DNA of 32,323 nucleotides. It comes from Welwitschia mirabilis. Taxonomy: Eukaryota > Gnetophyta > Gnetopsida > Welwitschiales. The translations under genes and the position numbers were made by a program. Under the pieces are notes generated by a model that made no database searches, was not told the origin of the DNA, and saw nothing but the letters and a program-made list of their open reading frames with translations. The stretch covers positions 55,278,313-55,310,635 of the forward strand of contig JBOZIK010000001.1 of assembly GCA_051453625.1 (NCBI GenBank). Reading direction: 5' to 3'. This document shows positions 11,021 through 22,056 of the stretch, piece by piece; positions within the stretch are counted from its first letter, which is position 1, and every line of letters starts with the position of its first letter.

Positions 11021-11035
11021 ATATTTCTAGTAGCG
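11021..11035 (-). repeat. Right terminal inverted repeat of the CACTA element
   Basis: The reverse complement is CGCTACTAGAAATAT, ending immediately before the TAT duplication at 11036-11038. The second base is G where CACTA elements have A, which may be a later mutation. Confidence 0.8.
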
Positions 11036-11039
11036 TATG

Positions 11040-11590
11040 TAAATTCAAAAAGGCAAGAAAAATATGATTACTACAAAAATTAGAGAAAAAAGAGATTCAA
11101 AAAACCAAAGAAAAAATCGAAAAATAAAAAAAAGAAAGGAAAAATCCCCGCTCAACCTCAACTGAATCCTAAAGAAGTAACATGTAAGGTAGTAATTAGT
11201 GGATCTACAAAGCAAAAAGTAACGTATGAATCTCAGAGAAAGAATAAAAATTTAAGCAACTTCCCCAATAAAAAAGAAAAAAAGCTAAGGCAAAAGAATA
11301 AATGATGTATCAGTAGATTATTTACCTTTTCTAATGAGAAGTAAATAAATAGAACATCTAAAGGTTGGAAAGGATATAGAATATTTAACAAGGATACTAG
11401 AAGACACAAAAATATCATTACCTCTTTTATATTTATTAAAGGACGTGCCTATGTATTGGAAACAAATGAAAAGCATGTGTTTAAAATAGAAGAATAAAAA
11501 AGAGAGTAAGAAGAAAAAACAAATTGAAATGGTAAGGAAAGATCAAGTTTCTTGAGCTTCTACGCAAGTTCTTTAAAATAAACAACATGA
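11040..11590 (+). pseudogene. Possible decayed gag or gag-pol linker
   Basis: This is a lysine-rich, highly basic stretch with many stops immediately before the protease remnant, which is where gag would end. No zinc-knuckle motif (CX2CX4HX4C) is visible, so the call rests on position and composition. Confidence 0.35.
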
Positions 11591-11599
11591 AAAGTATAG

Positions 11600-11989
11600 T
11601 GATCCTAAAACAACTATGATAGATGTAAAAATTGATGGAAAACTCAAAGTAGAAGTACTTGTGGATCTTGAAGCAAGTATCAATATTATGGCCTAGGAAA
11701 CTTATGAAGAATCGGGAAAGCAAAGATGATATCTTACCAAGGAAGATTTTACTTAGTAGATCGCTTAATAGTTATGCTAGAAGGAGTTCTAAAGGATATG
11801 CCCATCGAACTCCAAGGTTTTATCTTCTTGATAGATTCATTAGTGATGAAGACTCAAGGAAGTACCCATGAAGTAAATTTGGGGAGACTATGGATGTCTA
11901 CTGCAGACACCACTATTTATTCTAGAATAGGGGTAATGGAAATCAGTCTAGGAGATCTTAAAAAGAGACTAAATTTTATAATGCAGTAG
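11600..11989 (+). pseudogene. Retrotransposon aspartic protease remnant
   Basis: Around 11610-11700 the plus strand reads IDGKLKVEVLVDLEASINIM, the retropepsin active-site region. The usual form is VDLGAS; here Gly is replaced by Glu, so the catalytic DxG is lost. The next frame (11726-11989) holds GVLKDMPIELQGFIFLI and the downstream LGRLW-STAD segment that retropepsins carry as LGRPWL. A frameshift separates the two parts. Confidence 0.75.
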
Positions 11990-12269
11990 TTATTAAAGAA
12001 ATAATACAGAACATAGAAGCAAAAATAATGCAATTCTAACACACAAAGTTAATCTAATACTATATAAACAAAATAAGGAAAAATATCAAGAGGAAGATTT
12101 GATAGCTCAAGAGATAGAAAAGCCTCTACTTAAGGAAGGGTTAGAGTATATCAAAGTAACTCTTAATAGACCTCTAATTATAAATAGTTTTTTAACTCAT
12201 TTTTAAAAAAGAAATCTTAAAAGGATGTTAATTAAAATGAATGAATCCTATGCTTGAGATTATACAAAT

Positions 12270-13010
12270 ATTAAGGGAATAGATCCAAAAATATGCCAAC
12301 ACAGAATCTATCTAGATACCTCTATCAAATTAAGCCAATAATCAGAAATAAGATGTAATCCACACATGCAGGAGATAATTAAATAAGAGATTTCCAAAAT
12401 CTTGAATGTGGGATTCATTTATTCTATATCTGATTCAGAATGGGCTAGTCCTGTGATGGTTATGTCAAAGAAAGAAAAATAAATGAAGAGTGTGTATATA
12501 CTTCATAATGTTAAATAAAGCAACTTATAAAGATCATTTTTCTCTTTTATTTATAGATCAAGTTTTTGAAAAGAGTATCCAAACATCAATACTATAGCTT
12601 TCTAGATGGATATAGTGGTTATAACCAAGTCCCTATAGATTTAGAGGACCAAGCCAAAACAAGTTTTACTTGTTATTCGGATACTTATGCCTATAAAGTA
12701 CTACCATTTAGATTATGTAATGCTCCCATTACTTTTAAAAGATTAATAAATAGCATTTTTCGAGATATGATAGGAAGATCAGTCGAAGCATTTATGGATG
12801 ATTTATCAACATTTCAAAATGATTTTGAGGAGTTCCTTGATATACTAGAAAAAGTTTTAAAAAGATGCAAAGAAAATGCCTTAGACTTAGCTAGTCAAAA
12901 ACTCATCTCATGATGATAGAAGGCATAGTATTAGGACATAAGATCTCTTAAAAAGGAATTGAAACTGATGAACAAAAAATTAACACTATAAAAAATATCC
13001 CACACCAACC
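12270..13010 (+). pseudogene. Ty3/gypsy reverse transcriptase remnant
   Basis: An upstream decayed part contains GIDPKICQHRIYLD and VGFIYSI. An uninterrupted stretch at 12566-12913 (115 codons) carries YYSFLDGYSGYNQVPID, KTSFTC, YKVLPFRLCNAP and FMDDLSTF. FMDD is the catalytic [YF]xDD box and FLDGYSGYNQ the finger-palm motif. The G in 'PFGLCNAP' is R here. A stop follows the LASQK segment and homology continues as VLGHKIS. It is not functional. Confidence 0.9.
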
Positions 13011-13039
13011 AAACTAAAGAAATTAAGATCTTTCCTATG

Positions 13040-13500
13040 ACATGTTGGATATTCTAGAAGATTTATATCCAACTCTAGTAAAATTGCTAAACATTTGAGT
13101 AACCTTTTATAAAAGAATGTGAAACATGATTGGACTGATGAATGTTAAATTGCTTACCTAGCCTTAAAGAATAAACTTTTATCAGCACCTATTTTGTAAA
13201 AGCCAAATCAGACAAGACCATTTTACATTATGACTGATGCATCTAATCATGCTATGGGAATATTTTTAGGATAGAAAGATGAAGATAATAAATCTTATGC
13301 CATTACTTATATTAGCAAGAACTTCAAACTAGCTTAACAAAATTACACAGTAATTAAAAAATAGTTGTTAGCAATGGTATTAGAAAATAAAAGTTCATAT
13401 TAACCATATTGCCATTATATTTTTTATGAACAAGAAAGAAGTAAATTTGAGAATTATGAGATGGATACTATCAATGTAAGAGTTTGATTTAAAAATTATT
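13040..13500 (+). pseudogene. Retrotransposon RNase H remnant
   Basis: After the RT, the plus strand reads GYSRRFISNSSKIAKHLSNL, then LALKNKLLSAPIL, FYIMTDASNHAMGIFL and YAITYISKNFKLA. TDAS is the first catalytic Asp motif of RNase HI. Several stops interrupt it. Confidence 0.8.
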
Positions 13501-13539
13501 TGACAGAAAAGAGATAGATAATGTGGTAGCAGATTACCT

Positions 13540-14840
13540 CTCAAGGTTAGAATTTCTAGATGAAGAATAGATCAACATTAGGACTGTGTTTTGACATGAA
13601 CATCTTTTTCAGGTAATAACAAATACATGGTATGCTAATATAATGAACTTTTTTATGAGCAAAATATTACCATCTTTTATAAATTATTATTAAAAAAAAA
13701 AGATTACTAATGAAATCTAGAGATTACATTTGATATGATAAGATATTATTTAGAGAATGCAAAGATTATATTATCAAAAAATGCATAGAATAAAATGTAT
13801 AAAATAAAATCTTAAAGAAAGTTCATGAAGGGGAAGGAGAAGGACGTTATGGTGAAAAATGAACATGAATGAAAATTATTCATATGGGATATTATTGATC
13901 CATTATATTCAAGAATTCAAAAATTTATATCTAAGTTAGTGATAAATGTTAAATAAGAGGTGCATTTAGCCAAAAGTTAAAAATGCCACAATAATAAATT
14001 TTAAAAATTAAATCCTTTGATTTTTAGGAAGTATATTTTATTGCATTTGTAAATCCCTTATTCTTTAGAAAAAATATATATTTTGGTCTGGAGCAATTAC
14101 TTTACTAAATGGTCTAAGGCTAAGGCTGTAACTAATTCTTCTTATCAAACTATAATTAACTTTTTTTCTTAAAAATATTATCTATTAATTTAGAGCCCTT
14201 AGAAGTCTTATATCTAATAAAGGAACTTATTTTACTAGTGAAGTCTTTAAGAAACTTTTAACCAAGTTTGGAATCCACCACAAACTCTCTATTACCTATC
14301 ATCCTCAATCCAATGACCAATCTAAAGTAACTAGTAGATAATTAAGAAGAATATTAGAAAAAGTTATAAATACTAAGAAAACTGATTGGGCTAATAAATT
14401 ACATGAATCTCTATGGGATTATAAAATAACTTAAAAACATATCATAGGATTTACTCCATATGAATTAGTCTATGAAAATATTTTAGATGAAAATAGAAAA
14501 GAAACTCTTCCGTATAAAGTAATTATACAACAAAAAGCTAAACTATATCATGATAACAGAATTAGGTAATCAAATTTTAATGTGGGAGATTTTGTATTAA
14601 TTTATGACCCTAGTAAAATTCATTCAAAATAAAAATATGAACAAAACTAGCTAGGACCCTATACCATAATAAAAATTCTAGTAAATGGGGCCATAAAAAT
14701 ATACAATCCTAATGAGAACATAACCAACCACGTTAATGGGTAAATAGCAAGAATGTATTATGATTATAAATCAGTGCTAAATTATCTAGATAACCCTATT
14801 AGGTTGAAAAGAATTCTTTCCCTCTATCTATAAAATAGAT
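13540..14840 (+). pseudogene. Retrotransposon integrase remnant (copy 1)
   Basis: VADYLSRLE (about 13530) marks the junction after RNase H. The core contains KGTYFTSEVFKKLL, FGIHHKLSITYHPQSNDQ and WANKLHESLWDYKIT, the D-to-E part of the DDE core. Gln-Ser-Asn-Asp replaces the usual QSNGQ. The C-terminal segment near 14580-14770 (VLIYDPSKIHSK) is followed by YYDYKSVLNYL. Compared with copy 2, about 100 bp is missing after the LVYE segment (near 14475). Stops are frequent. Confidence 0.85.
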
Positions 14841-14874
14841 TTCAAAATTAGATAATAAAGGAGATGTTCTTTTT

Positions 14875-15055
14875 TTAAAGCTTATCCAATCTACCAATTT
14901 ACTAGACTATTTAAAGTAATTATAATGATTATAAATAAAGAAGCTAACTTGGTAAGTCTTTAACAAGAAATTGTGCATTATTTTTATTAAGAAGATTAAG
15001 AAGACATGTTCCATCATAGAACAAAATACCTTCTATGATATAGATTAAAAAAAGA
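14875..15055. other. Post-integrase retrotransposon sequence, no gene
   Basis: The first part (to about 14920) is shared with copy 2 (up to the gap at 18197), so it belongs to the element beyond the integrase. No coding signal was seen. Confidence 0.5.
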
Positions 15056-15113
15056 AGGGAGGGAGGGAAGGAAAAGACGGGGGGAAGAGAGAGAGAGAGG
15101 GAAAGAGAGCATG
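15056..15113 (+). repeat. Polypurine tract / GA microsatellite 1
   Basis: An almost uninterrupted run of purines (ggga, ggaaaaga, gagagaga) lies downstream of the integrase. It could descend from the retrotransposon polypurine tract that primes plus-strand DNA, but no LTR start (TG...) could be tied to it. Confidence 0.7.
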
Positions 15114-15139
15114 AAGAAAGTACTACAATGTTCTATTGC

Positions 15140-15462
15140 AAGTGCATCGAGGCAAATATTCCCAAGAGGGACCTTTGGCAGTGCAATATGGTAGTTATGA
15201 AAACTCCACGAAGGAATCAATTATCCATGACCTCTCTCTTTCTATATATATATTGTAGGTCCTTACTTCACTAACAGTAGTTGTACTCTCCTTATTTTGA
15301 TTAATTTAAGTTATGAAAAATAAAAAGTTAAGAATCATTTATATCTCAAGAGTCATCTAAGACACAGCTAGTTATCAAAATTATAAATCTATTACAACTT
15401 ATATTGAGAGTGTAAGAGTATGAGAGAGAGAGTGTGTGTGAGTGAATGAGTGAGGAAGTGTG

Positions 15463-15517
<55 letters not shown>

Positions 15518-15760
15518 GAGAGAGAGAAAGAGAAAGAGAAGAAAATAAGAATAAAGATCATGCTCTTCATGTTATATCTTAAAACATGTTCACCATTATG
15601 TCCTACCACAAGTGCACCAAGGTAATTTCCTATGAGCGGCCTTTAATAGTGAGATATGATAGCTATGAAAACTCCACTAAGAGGTTAGTTGGTTATGTTA
15701 TATAGGTTCTTACTCCTCTAATAGTGGTTTTAATCCCCTCATCATGGTAGAATAAATTGT
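15140..15760. repeat. Direct duplication with 470-bp spacing, each copy preceded by a GA tract
   Basis: The segment at 15140 (aagtgcatcgaggcaaat) recurs at 15610 (aagtgcaccaaggtaatt). Both continue through a shared 'gggacc/gcggcc-ttt' region, atggtagttatgaaaactcc, and a later 'aggt-ctta-ct-c-ctaa-agt' stretch. Each copy follows a purine tract, so the duplicated unit probably includes it. It may be part of the gypsy 3' non-coding region. Confidence 0.7.
15421..15540 (+). repeat. GA/GT microsatellite 2
   Basis: Compound simple repeat: gagaga, gtgtgtg, tgag, then a pure GA run of about 38 bp (15467-15504), followed by gagaaagaga interruptions. The minus-strand frame across it (15346-15609) is an artefact of the repeat. 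Confidence 0.95.
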
Positions 15761-15764
15761 ACTT

Positions 15765-17205
15765 TGAGGATATGAGATCGGTAATGTTCCAAGTATTATT
15801 AGAGGTATTTCTTGATTTCTAGACCATTTTATTTATTTATTTATTTGTAGTACTTCCACATGATTACTCTAATTTTTTGGATTCTAGTGTTGTTTTAATA
15901 TGGTAGCTTGTAAGTTCTTATTTTAATAGCTTTTTATCTTAACATTCATTATTTGATAACATCAGACATTCTTAACATCATTATAATCATTGCCTATGTG
16001 AGTAGTATTTTATAAGTTTTTTAACATACTGTCATGCGTCTTTCATCAAGTGATTTTATGATTATTGCCAAGGGAATTTGTTAGGTTAGAATTTAAGGTA
16101 AGTAAGCAATCTTCTTTATGTTCCTAGTTACCCATTTTTATTTTGTTTTTCTATAGCTATTTTGTTGGATTTTTCAAAGTCATTTTCCATACTTTTCCAA
16201 CATAATATTATAGATCAAATCATTTCCTAGTTTCTTATTGATGTGTTTTCCTAGTTTATCTAGAGGATTAATTCTTGATAGATTCCCATGATTTGATGAG
16301 TTCTAGTTCTTTTTCCCCATGAGTTCAGACACATTTGTGGAGTCTGTAAGCATTGTTTTTTTTCTTTTCTTTTCTTTTTTTTTATCATAGTGCATTTTCT
16401 TCTATTTTTACACTTTCCTCCATGCATCCCTCTCTCCCATGGCCATGTTTTAAGGATATTTCTTCACTTTCTACCTTCTTTTTGTTTTTCTGCTGTTTTC
16501 CGTATGTTTGCCTATTTTCTGACTTTTTTTGGTTTATCGTTTCTCTCCAAACAACTTATATGATCACTATTGTCCTACATCTGTCATTCCCATGACACAT
16601 GGGACAACACTCATCCTTTATCTTTGTTGCAATTCGGGACGTCTCGCTTTTCCTGTGGGGGAAGGGAAGGATACCTTTCTGGGTTTTATTCTGTGATTTT
16701 GAGCACAAATTTTTGAAATTAAAAAGGATCATGTTTTGAGCTTTCATGTTACATATATAGGATGAGTTGTTTGGATTATTTTTTTATGTTAATTGAATAA
16801 ATTCATGGACTTTATCTTATAGGAGTACAATAGCACACTTAACAGAGTTTTCTTATAGCTATGTTTCATATCATCTAAAAAGAATGTTATGTCTACTCTT
16901 GTCCTTTGCCCTTATGGATTACACTAATGAACTTAAATGCATCACTCTTTCGAGATTAGCACTACTTAAGTCTGTCACATTAGTCCATTATCACTATTTT
17001 GTAATATGCATATACATTACCATTCTCTGAGCTATCAATATTACATTTTATAATTTTTGTATATGTATGACATTCATTTATTCTATGGTAACATGCTTAA
17101 ATAGGGGGCTTAGGGATATTTTCAGTATTTATATTAGTTAATCTGTTTGTGATATCTATTTTCACATGATTTAATTGAACTCAATGTACATTTTTTTAAT
17201 GTTAT
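15765..17205. other. AT-rich non-coding stretch, T-rich on the plus strand
   Basis: No gene was recognised. The frames 16353-16595 (plus) and 16556-16747 (minus) are low-complexity products of T-rich tracts. Confidence 0.5.
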
Positions 17206-17305
17206 NNNNNNNNNNNNNNNNNNNNNNNNNNNNNNNNNNNNNNNNNNNNNNNNNNNNNNNNNNNNNNNNNNNNNNNNNNNNNNNNNNNNNNNNNNNNNNN
17301 NNNNN
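17206..17305. other. Assembly gap (100 N)
   Basis: Exactly 100 N, the usual placeholder for a scaffold join of unknown length. Confidence 0.99.
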
Positions 17306-18196
17306 ATAAATTATTCTTTTCAAATCGTAATTAACCATTTTCTTAAAAATATTATCTATCAATTTGGAGCTCCCTAAGGTCTTATATCTGATAGAGGAAG
17401 TTATTTCACTAGTGAAGTCTTTGAGAAACTTTTAACCAGGTTTGGAATCCATCACAAACTCTCTACTGCCTATCATCCTTAATCTAATGGTCAAGTTGAA
17501 GTAACTAATAGATAACTAAATAGAATATTAACAAAAGCCACAAATAATAAGAAAAGTGATTAAGCTAATAAATTAAATAAAGCTCTATGGGCTTATAGAA
17601 TAACTTGGAAACATACCATAGGATTTACTCTACATAAATTAGTCTATGAAAAAAAATGCTATTTTACTTATTGAATTTAGGATAAAAATATTTAAATTAG
17701 CTAAAGAATTAAAATGTAACTTAGATACATCTCAAAAAGAATGGACAAAAAACCTGAGTGTTTTAGATGAAAATAGAACATAAGCTCTTTTGCGTAAAGA
17801 ACTTATACAATAGAAAACAAAAATATACCATGATAACAAAATTAGAAAAATAAATTTTAATGTGGAAGATTTTATGTTAATTTATAACCCTAAGAAAATC
17901 CATTCAAAACAAAAATATGAACAAAATTGGTTGGAACCCTATATCATAATAAAAATTCTAGGAAATGGAGCCACAGAAATATATGATCCTAATGAAAAAA
18001 TAACCTACCAGATTAACAGGAGAAAAGCAAGAATGTACTATGATCATAAATCAGTGCTAAATTATTTAAGAAACCCTAATAGAATGAAAAGAATACTTAC
18101 ATTCTACCTCTAAAACAAATTTCAAAATTAGAAAATAAAGGATGTTTCATTTCTTTAAAGTTTATTCAGTCTACCAATTTATTAGATTGTTTAAAG
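17306..18196 (+). pseudogene. Ty3/gypsy integrase remnant (copy 2) on an isolated 891-bp contig
   Basis: This copy is clearly related to copy 1 at about 14155-14920. It carries SDRGSYFTSEVFEKLL, FGIHHKLSTAYHP, SNGQVEVTNR, WAYRITWKHTIGFT and, in an open frame at 17862-18113, the integrase C-terminus (IYNPKKIHSKQKYEQNW, then GATEIYDP and YYDHKSVLNYL). The D of SDRG and the SNGQ motif are better kept than in copy 1, but several stops remain. It contains about 100 bp near 17652-17758 that copy 1 lacks. Because it is bounded by two 100-N gaps, its placement relative to copy 1 rests on scaffolding. Confidence 0.85.
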
Positions 18197-18296
18197 NNNN
18201 NNNNNNNNNNNNNNNNNNNNNNNNNNNNNNNNNNNNNNNNNNNNNNNNNNNNNNNNNNNNNNNNNNNNNNNNNNNNNNNNNNNNNNNNNNNNNNNN
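18197..18296. other. Assembly gap (100 N)
   Basis: Exactly 100 N, the second of two equal gaps flanking the small integrase contig. Confidence 0.99.
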
Positions 18297-18463
18297 CAGT
18301 TTCGTCCCTTTTTTGGCTTGCTGTTTTATGTCTCTTTCCTATGAGTAGTTTAATCCACTATCATGAACAGTTCAATGCTACTGTAACGCTCAGGCGATTT
18401 TGCCCCCTGATGTACATTTCCTAGTTTAATACGTATACTTTTTTTCAAAAAAAAAAAAAAAAA
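18297..18463 (+). mobile_element. Probable LINE 3' end with poly(A) tail
   Basis: A GC-richer stretch (…gcgattttgccccctgatg…) ends in tagtttaatacgtatacttt, tttt, then a run of about 17 A. That layout is typical of the 3' end of plant L1-type LINEs. The body would lie in the preceding gap. No coding part is visible, so this could also be a processed transcript. Confidence 0.45.
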
Positions 18464-18465
18464 TA

Positions 18466-21380
18466 TGAAATAAATCTAAACATAAACTAAAGGTTTTTAT
18501 GCTAATTTAAACATTTATTTTCAAGCATGAATATGTAACTTTTAAAAAAATTGAAAATTTTAATTAGCCTTTGTAACTTATTTTGTGCGTTATTTAATAA
18601 GAGAGTAGAAAAATGCTAGTTTAGGAGGGGATTTGGGTTCAGACTTGAATTGTTACATATTTAGCCCCATAAAATTTAGTAAATGCTATATTTTAAGGTT
18701 ATAAATACCATTTCTATCCTTAATCTATCATTAGCCATATTTAATTCTTCTTTCCAAATTATTATAAAAAAGAACTAATATAAAATTTATTTTATAGATT
18801 ATCTTAATATACTTAGATTTTACACTAGATGAAATGCCCAAAAAGATTAGCACTACCATTTAAACCATTGACACCATCAACATGCTTAAGAGAAATAGGC
18901 CTTGAAGAAGATGGATTTTTTATTAGATGGAATATTACCAAATTAACCTCATAGCATGGGTTACAAGACTAGATCTTAAGAAAACCAAGGATAAACATAC
19001 TAAATCCTAGTGCCTAAGAAAATTCATCAATAAACATTTATTATTATGTCTAACATGCTGAGTATGTACCCATTTAACATATACTCCAATTCAAGTTTAC
19101 ATAAGCGAAGTATACATTTAGGATTAAGGATTCATGTTTTAACATCCAAGTCAAAACTTTATTCTTTTAAATCCACATTTTCTGTGCTAAGATTAGGGCT
19201 TGTCTCATCATGAGATTCTAATCCTCTTATGACTCTTCTTAAGTATAATGGAGTGATTATATCACAAGCCATCTATCTTATGAAGCCTTAGTTTTTACTC
19301 TATACTAAATTACTATCCATTGCAGTGTTTTTATAACTAGTGAATGAATTTTGATCTATGATTGAATTTGTATTTTATTCTATCATGGATTCAATTATAA
19401 TTATGGGTTATGCGATATATAATACTGAATGTTCTTTCATATTTATCATTTGTAGTTATTTCCTCCAGTGTATCATTAGGGTTTAAATGATTGGTGTTTT
19501 AGGAAGTATGACATCTTTCATGTTATTTTAGTATTTCCTGCATTTCATTATAAGAAAAATCATATCTAGACTAATTGTATTCATGTCATTTAAAATCTAC
19601 AAGGAGTAATTTATTTCTTATCTATGAAACTATTTTGTACTTAATGTATTGTCTTGATCTTAGCTTAGGCTTTCTTAGTAGCCTATATTACGAAAAGTCA
19701 ATTTCTATTCCTAGAGAAAAGATTTTTTAGTATGTAAATCAATTAGCTCTTTTTCTAAACCCTATTATTCAAACCTTAATCAAACCCTTTTCTAAGCAAC
19801 TTAAACCTTTGCAAGTTTTAACATTCCTTTTTAATGTTTGAGAGAAAACAATCATTAGGGTTTGCTATACTATAATAGAATCCCTTAGTTTTATAAATTT
19901 AAGACTACTACCTATGCCTTAATTGTTAGGGCATAAAATTTAAAGATTATAATTTATAATAATTGTCAAGGCATAGCATCCCCTTGAGAGTACAACCACC
20001 TCAATCACCTAGATAAATCATTTTAATTATACTTAGGAACTCATAGTGTGCTAATCAAGTTATCTAAGTGTTTGTCCTTTTATGATTTCATACATGCTTA
20101 TTGTTTAAAACCTTATGCATGTTTATCCATTTGTTAAAACATAAGATCTTAATAGAGTTCAAATATAATGTTATTCACTTAGTATCATTTATCCTTAAAT
20201 TACTTAAGAAGATTTGAATTAAGAAAATTTAATTTGTTTAAATCTTGATTCAACCTTCATCTTAAATTTTGCCACACTAATTACAACTAATAGATAGCTT
20301 TACGTTAACTAATTAAAATACTTTAGAAATAAAAATATACTTTGATAAAGTTGTAAGGTGGTGTTTAGGGGATTAACCTAGTAAAATAGGAAATCTTAAT
20401 GCACAATAAGGTGCTGAGTCAGATACTTAACTTATTACTTTTTAGGATCTAGATTCATTTCATTTATTAATTAGGTTCTTATATTACTAGATCATCGATT
20501 TTTTATCAAAATTACGAAATATCAAGAGAATGCTAAAATACCAAAAGTTCTATTAACAATATATTATTGTTAATAAGTAGGTGTCAACACTTCAAAATTT
20601 TCACTGACATTACTGAAGGAGAAACAATTTAGGATGAGTACTTGATCATCTAATATAGGTTGTAATGGCCTTATCAAAATGTATCATGTTAAATATCTTT
20701 AATAAATTATCTTTTTTGATATTCTTTAAAATAAGTTTTCTTATCACTAATAAATTTTTGTTTTCTTTGTCTTTGAACTCTTTTTATATAAAATTTTCAA
20801 TCCATTTAAGCACTTGTTTTAGAGACCTATTTAACACCATCAATCATTTATGTTCATAATTCAATTGCATTTATTTTTTAATATTATCTTTTATTATGTA
20901 ATTTTTACTAAATGATCTTGTTTCCTTTCCTTAGGTTATGTTAATTAATTCGTAAATGTCTTCTTCCCAAGTTAATCATTTCAACCTTCATAAACATGTT
21001 TAATATTACTAATCTCTGTTATATTGACAGTGTCTATCTGGTATTTTATAATTATTATAAAACATTTCAATTCCATTTTTGTTATAAAAATAACCAAATT
21101 TTAAGCTTCATGAATCGCTAACCTATATTGTATGTATTTTTCTCTCTTTTAAAGTGAAATATGTTGTATGAAGGTTATAAGATCTCATAAGCTTAAGGTT
21201 TGTTTTTCCCATCTAATTTCTCCATGTATCCTTTTAATCTCTAAGCTTTTCTTATCTATGTGCATAGGCAAAATTTTATTAATGAATGCTTTAGTGTAAT
21301 TGAAAGCTTTTATTGCATTTTGAATAGCCGATAGACTCTTAACTATACAAAATGTTGGAGGTTCCATCATAGTCTTGCAA
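18466..21380. other. AT-rich intergenic DNA, no gene recognised
   Basis: No coding sequence with recognisable motifs. A perfect hairpin with 11-bp arms (tattaacaata / tattgttaata, loop tat) lies at 20551-20575. The plus-strand frame 20665-20859 is AT-driven and low in coding character. Confidence 0.5.
20551..20575. repeat. Perfect inverted repeat, 11-bp arms
   Basis: Arms tattaacaata and tattgttaata flank the 3-base loop tat. In AT-rich DNA such hairpins can be chance. No flanking duplication suggests a transposon. Confidence 0.6.
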
Positions 21381-21737
21381 ATGGAACCAACCTAAAAAAG
21401 AAGAATTAACAAATTCATGAATCCAAACATGGAATCACTCGTGTCGCATGGATTCATGCCTTTCACAGAAGCTGACGATATGATTTATTGAAACAAACTG
21501 CATGAAAGCCTACGTATGGTCAATTCCTTTCTAATAAGCATTTGAGATGGATGCTAACCGTAACTACCATGGGCACCTCCTCTGACCCATAGCAGTAGAC
21601 TTCCTTGTCTGCAGGTAGTCGGTGTTACGAGTCAAAGCGCCTCAGTGACAATCCAATAAGAGCCATAAGTGTGAACAAGGTAAGAGGATACCCTTCCACC
21701 CGTGCGACAGATGCATCTATACAATAGATGGAACCAA
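21381..21737. repeat. GC-richer island flanked by a 10-bp direct repeat
   Basis: ATGGAACCAA occurs at 21381-21390 and again at 21728-21737. The 337 bp between are markedly more GC-rich than the flanks and have no long open frame. Read on the minus strand, the insert ends in a T-rich tail (ttcttctttttttagg). A target-site duplication around an inserted element would explain it. I see neither terminal inverted repeats nor pol III A/B boxes, so the class is open. Confidence 0.4.
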
Positions 21738-22056
21738 GTTTAATAATACTTTAACTAATTAAATTATTTAATCAAAGTTACCAATGTTCGCGACTCTAAG
21801 ATGAAGAGTCACGTAAGAAACTATATCAATGGGTGAAGACCCATCTTGAAAATTGTGCATTTTATTGAATATTTAATTGATTATTCAACTATTGTAAAAT
21901 TCTTTTCATGTACATTTGTTTTCTTTAAACTCACATAAAAATCCTATATAATATTTAGAAATAACAACATCAATAACACATTGAAAAGTAAACATGAGCA
22001 TGACAATATTAATAGTACTACAAGACATTAAGAAAGTTCAACGATTAGAAAAGACC

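Larger units (their letters stand above)
25..11035. mobile_element. CACTA (En/Spm-type) DNA transposon, non-autonomous, carrying host gene fragments
   Basis: The left end reads CACTATAAGAAATAT (25-39). The reverse complement of the right end reads CGCTACTAGAAATAT (11021-11035), matching at 12 of 15 positions. TAT at 22-24 and TAT at 11036-11038 form a 3-bp target-site duplication, the size typical of CACTA elements. Both ends carry dense short direct and inverted repeats of the AAGGCATTT type, as expected of transposase-binding subterminal regions. I see no transposase (TNP2/Transposase_21) motif inside, so mobility would have needed a helper. The interior contains a CUL4 exon and other exon-like islands, all on the minus strand. 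The boundaries rest on ends plus duplication, not on comparison with another copy. The CG in place of CA at the right terminus suggests an old insertion. Confidence 0.8.
11039..14860 (+). mobile_element. Decayed Ty3/gypsy LTR retrotransposon, internal region (copy 1)
   Basis: Remnants of protease, reverse transcriptase, RNase H and integrase occur in this order on the plus strand. Integrase after RNase H is the Ty3/gypsy arrangement. Stops and frameshifts occur throughout, so nothing is intact. The FLDGYSGYNQ and FMDD forms in the RT, and an integrase C-terminus without a chromodomain, resemble the Athila/Tat group; this is a judgement by eye. No matching pair of LTRs was identified. The 5' part adjoins the CACTA right end, so the transposon may sit inside this element. 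Confidence 0.85.

Noticed and set aside
15346-15609. Minus-strand frame with long Ser-Leu repeats
   Set aside because: It is the translation of a GA microsatellite, not a gene.
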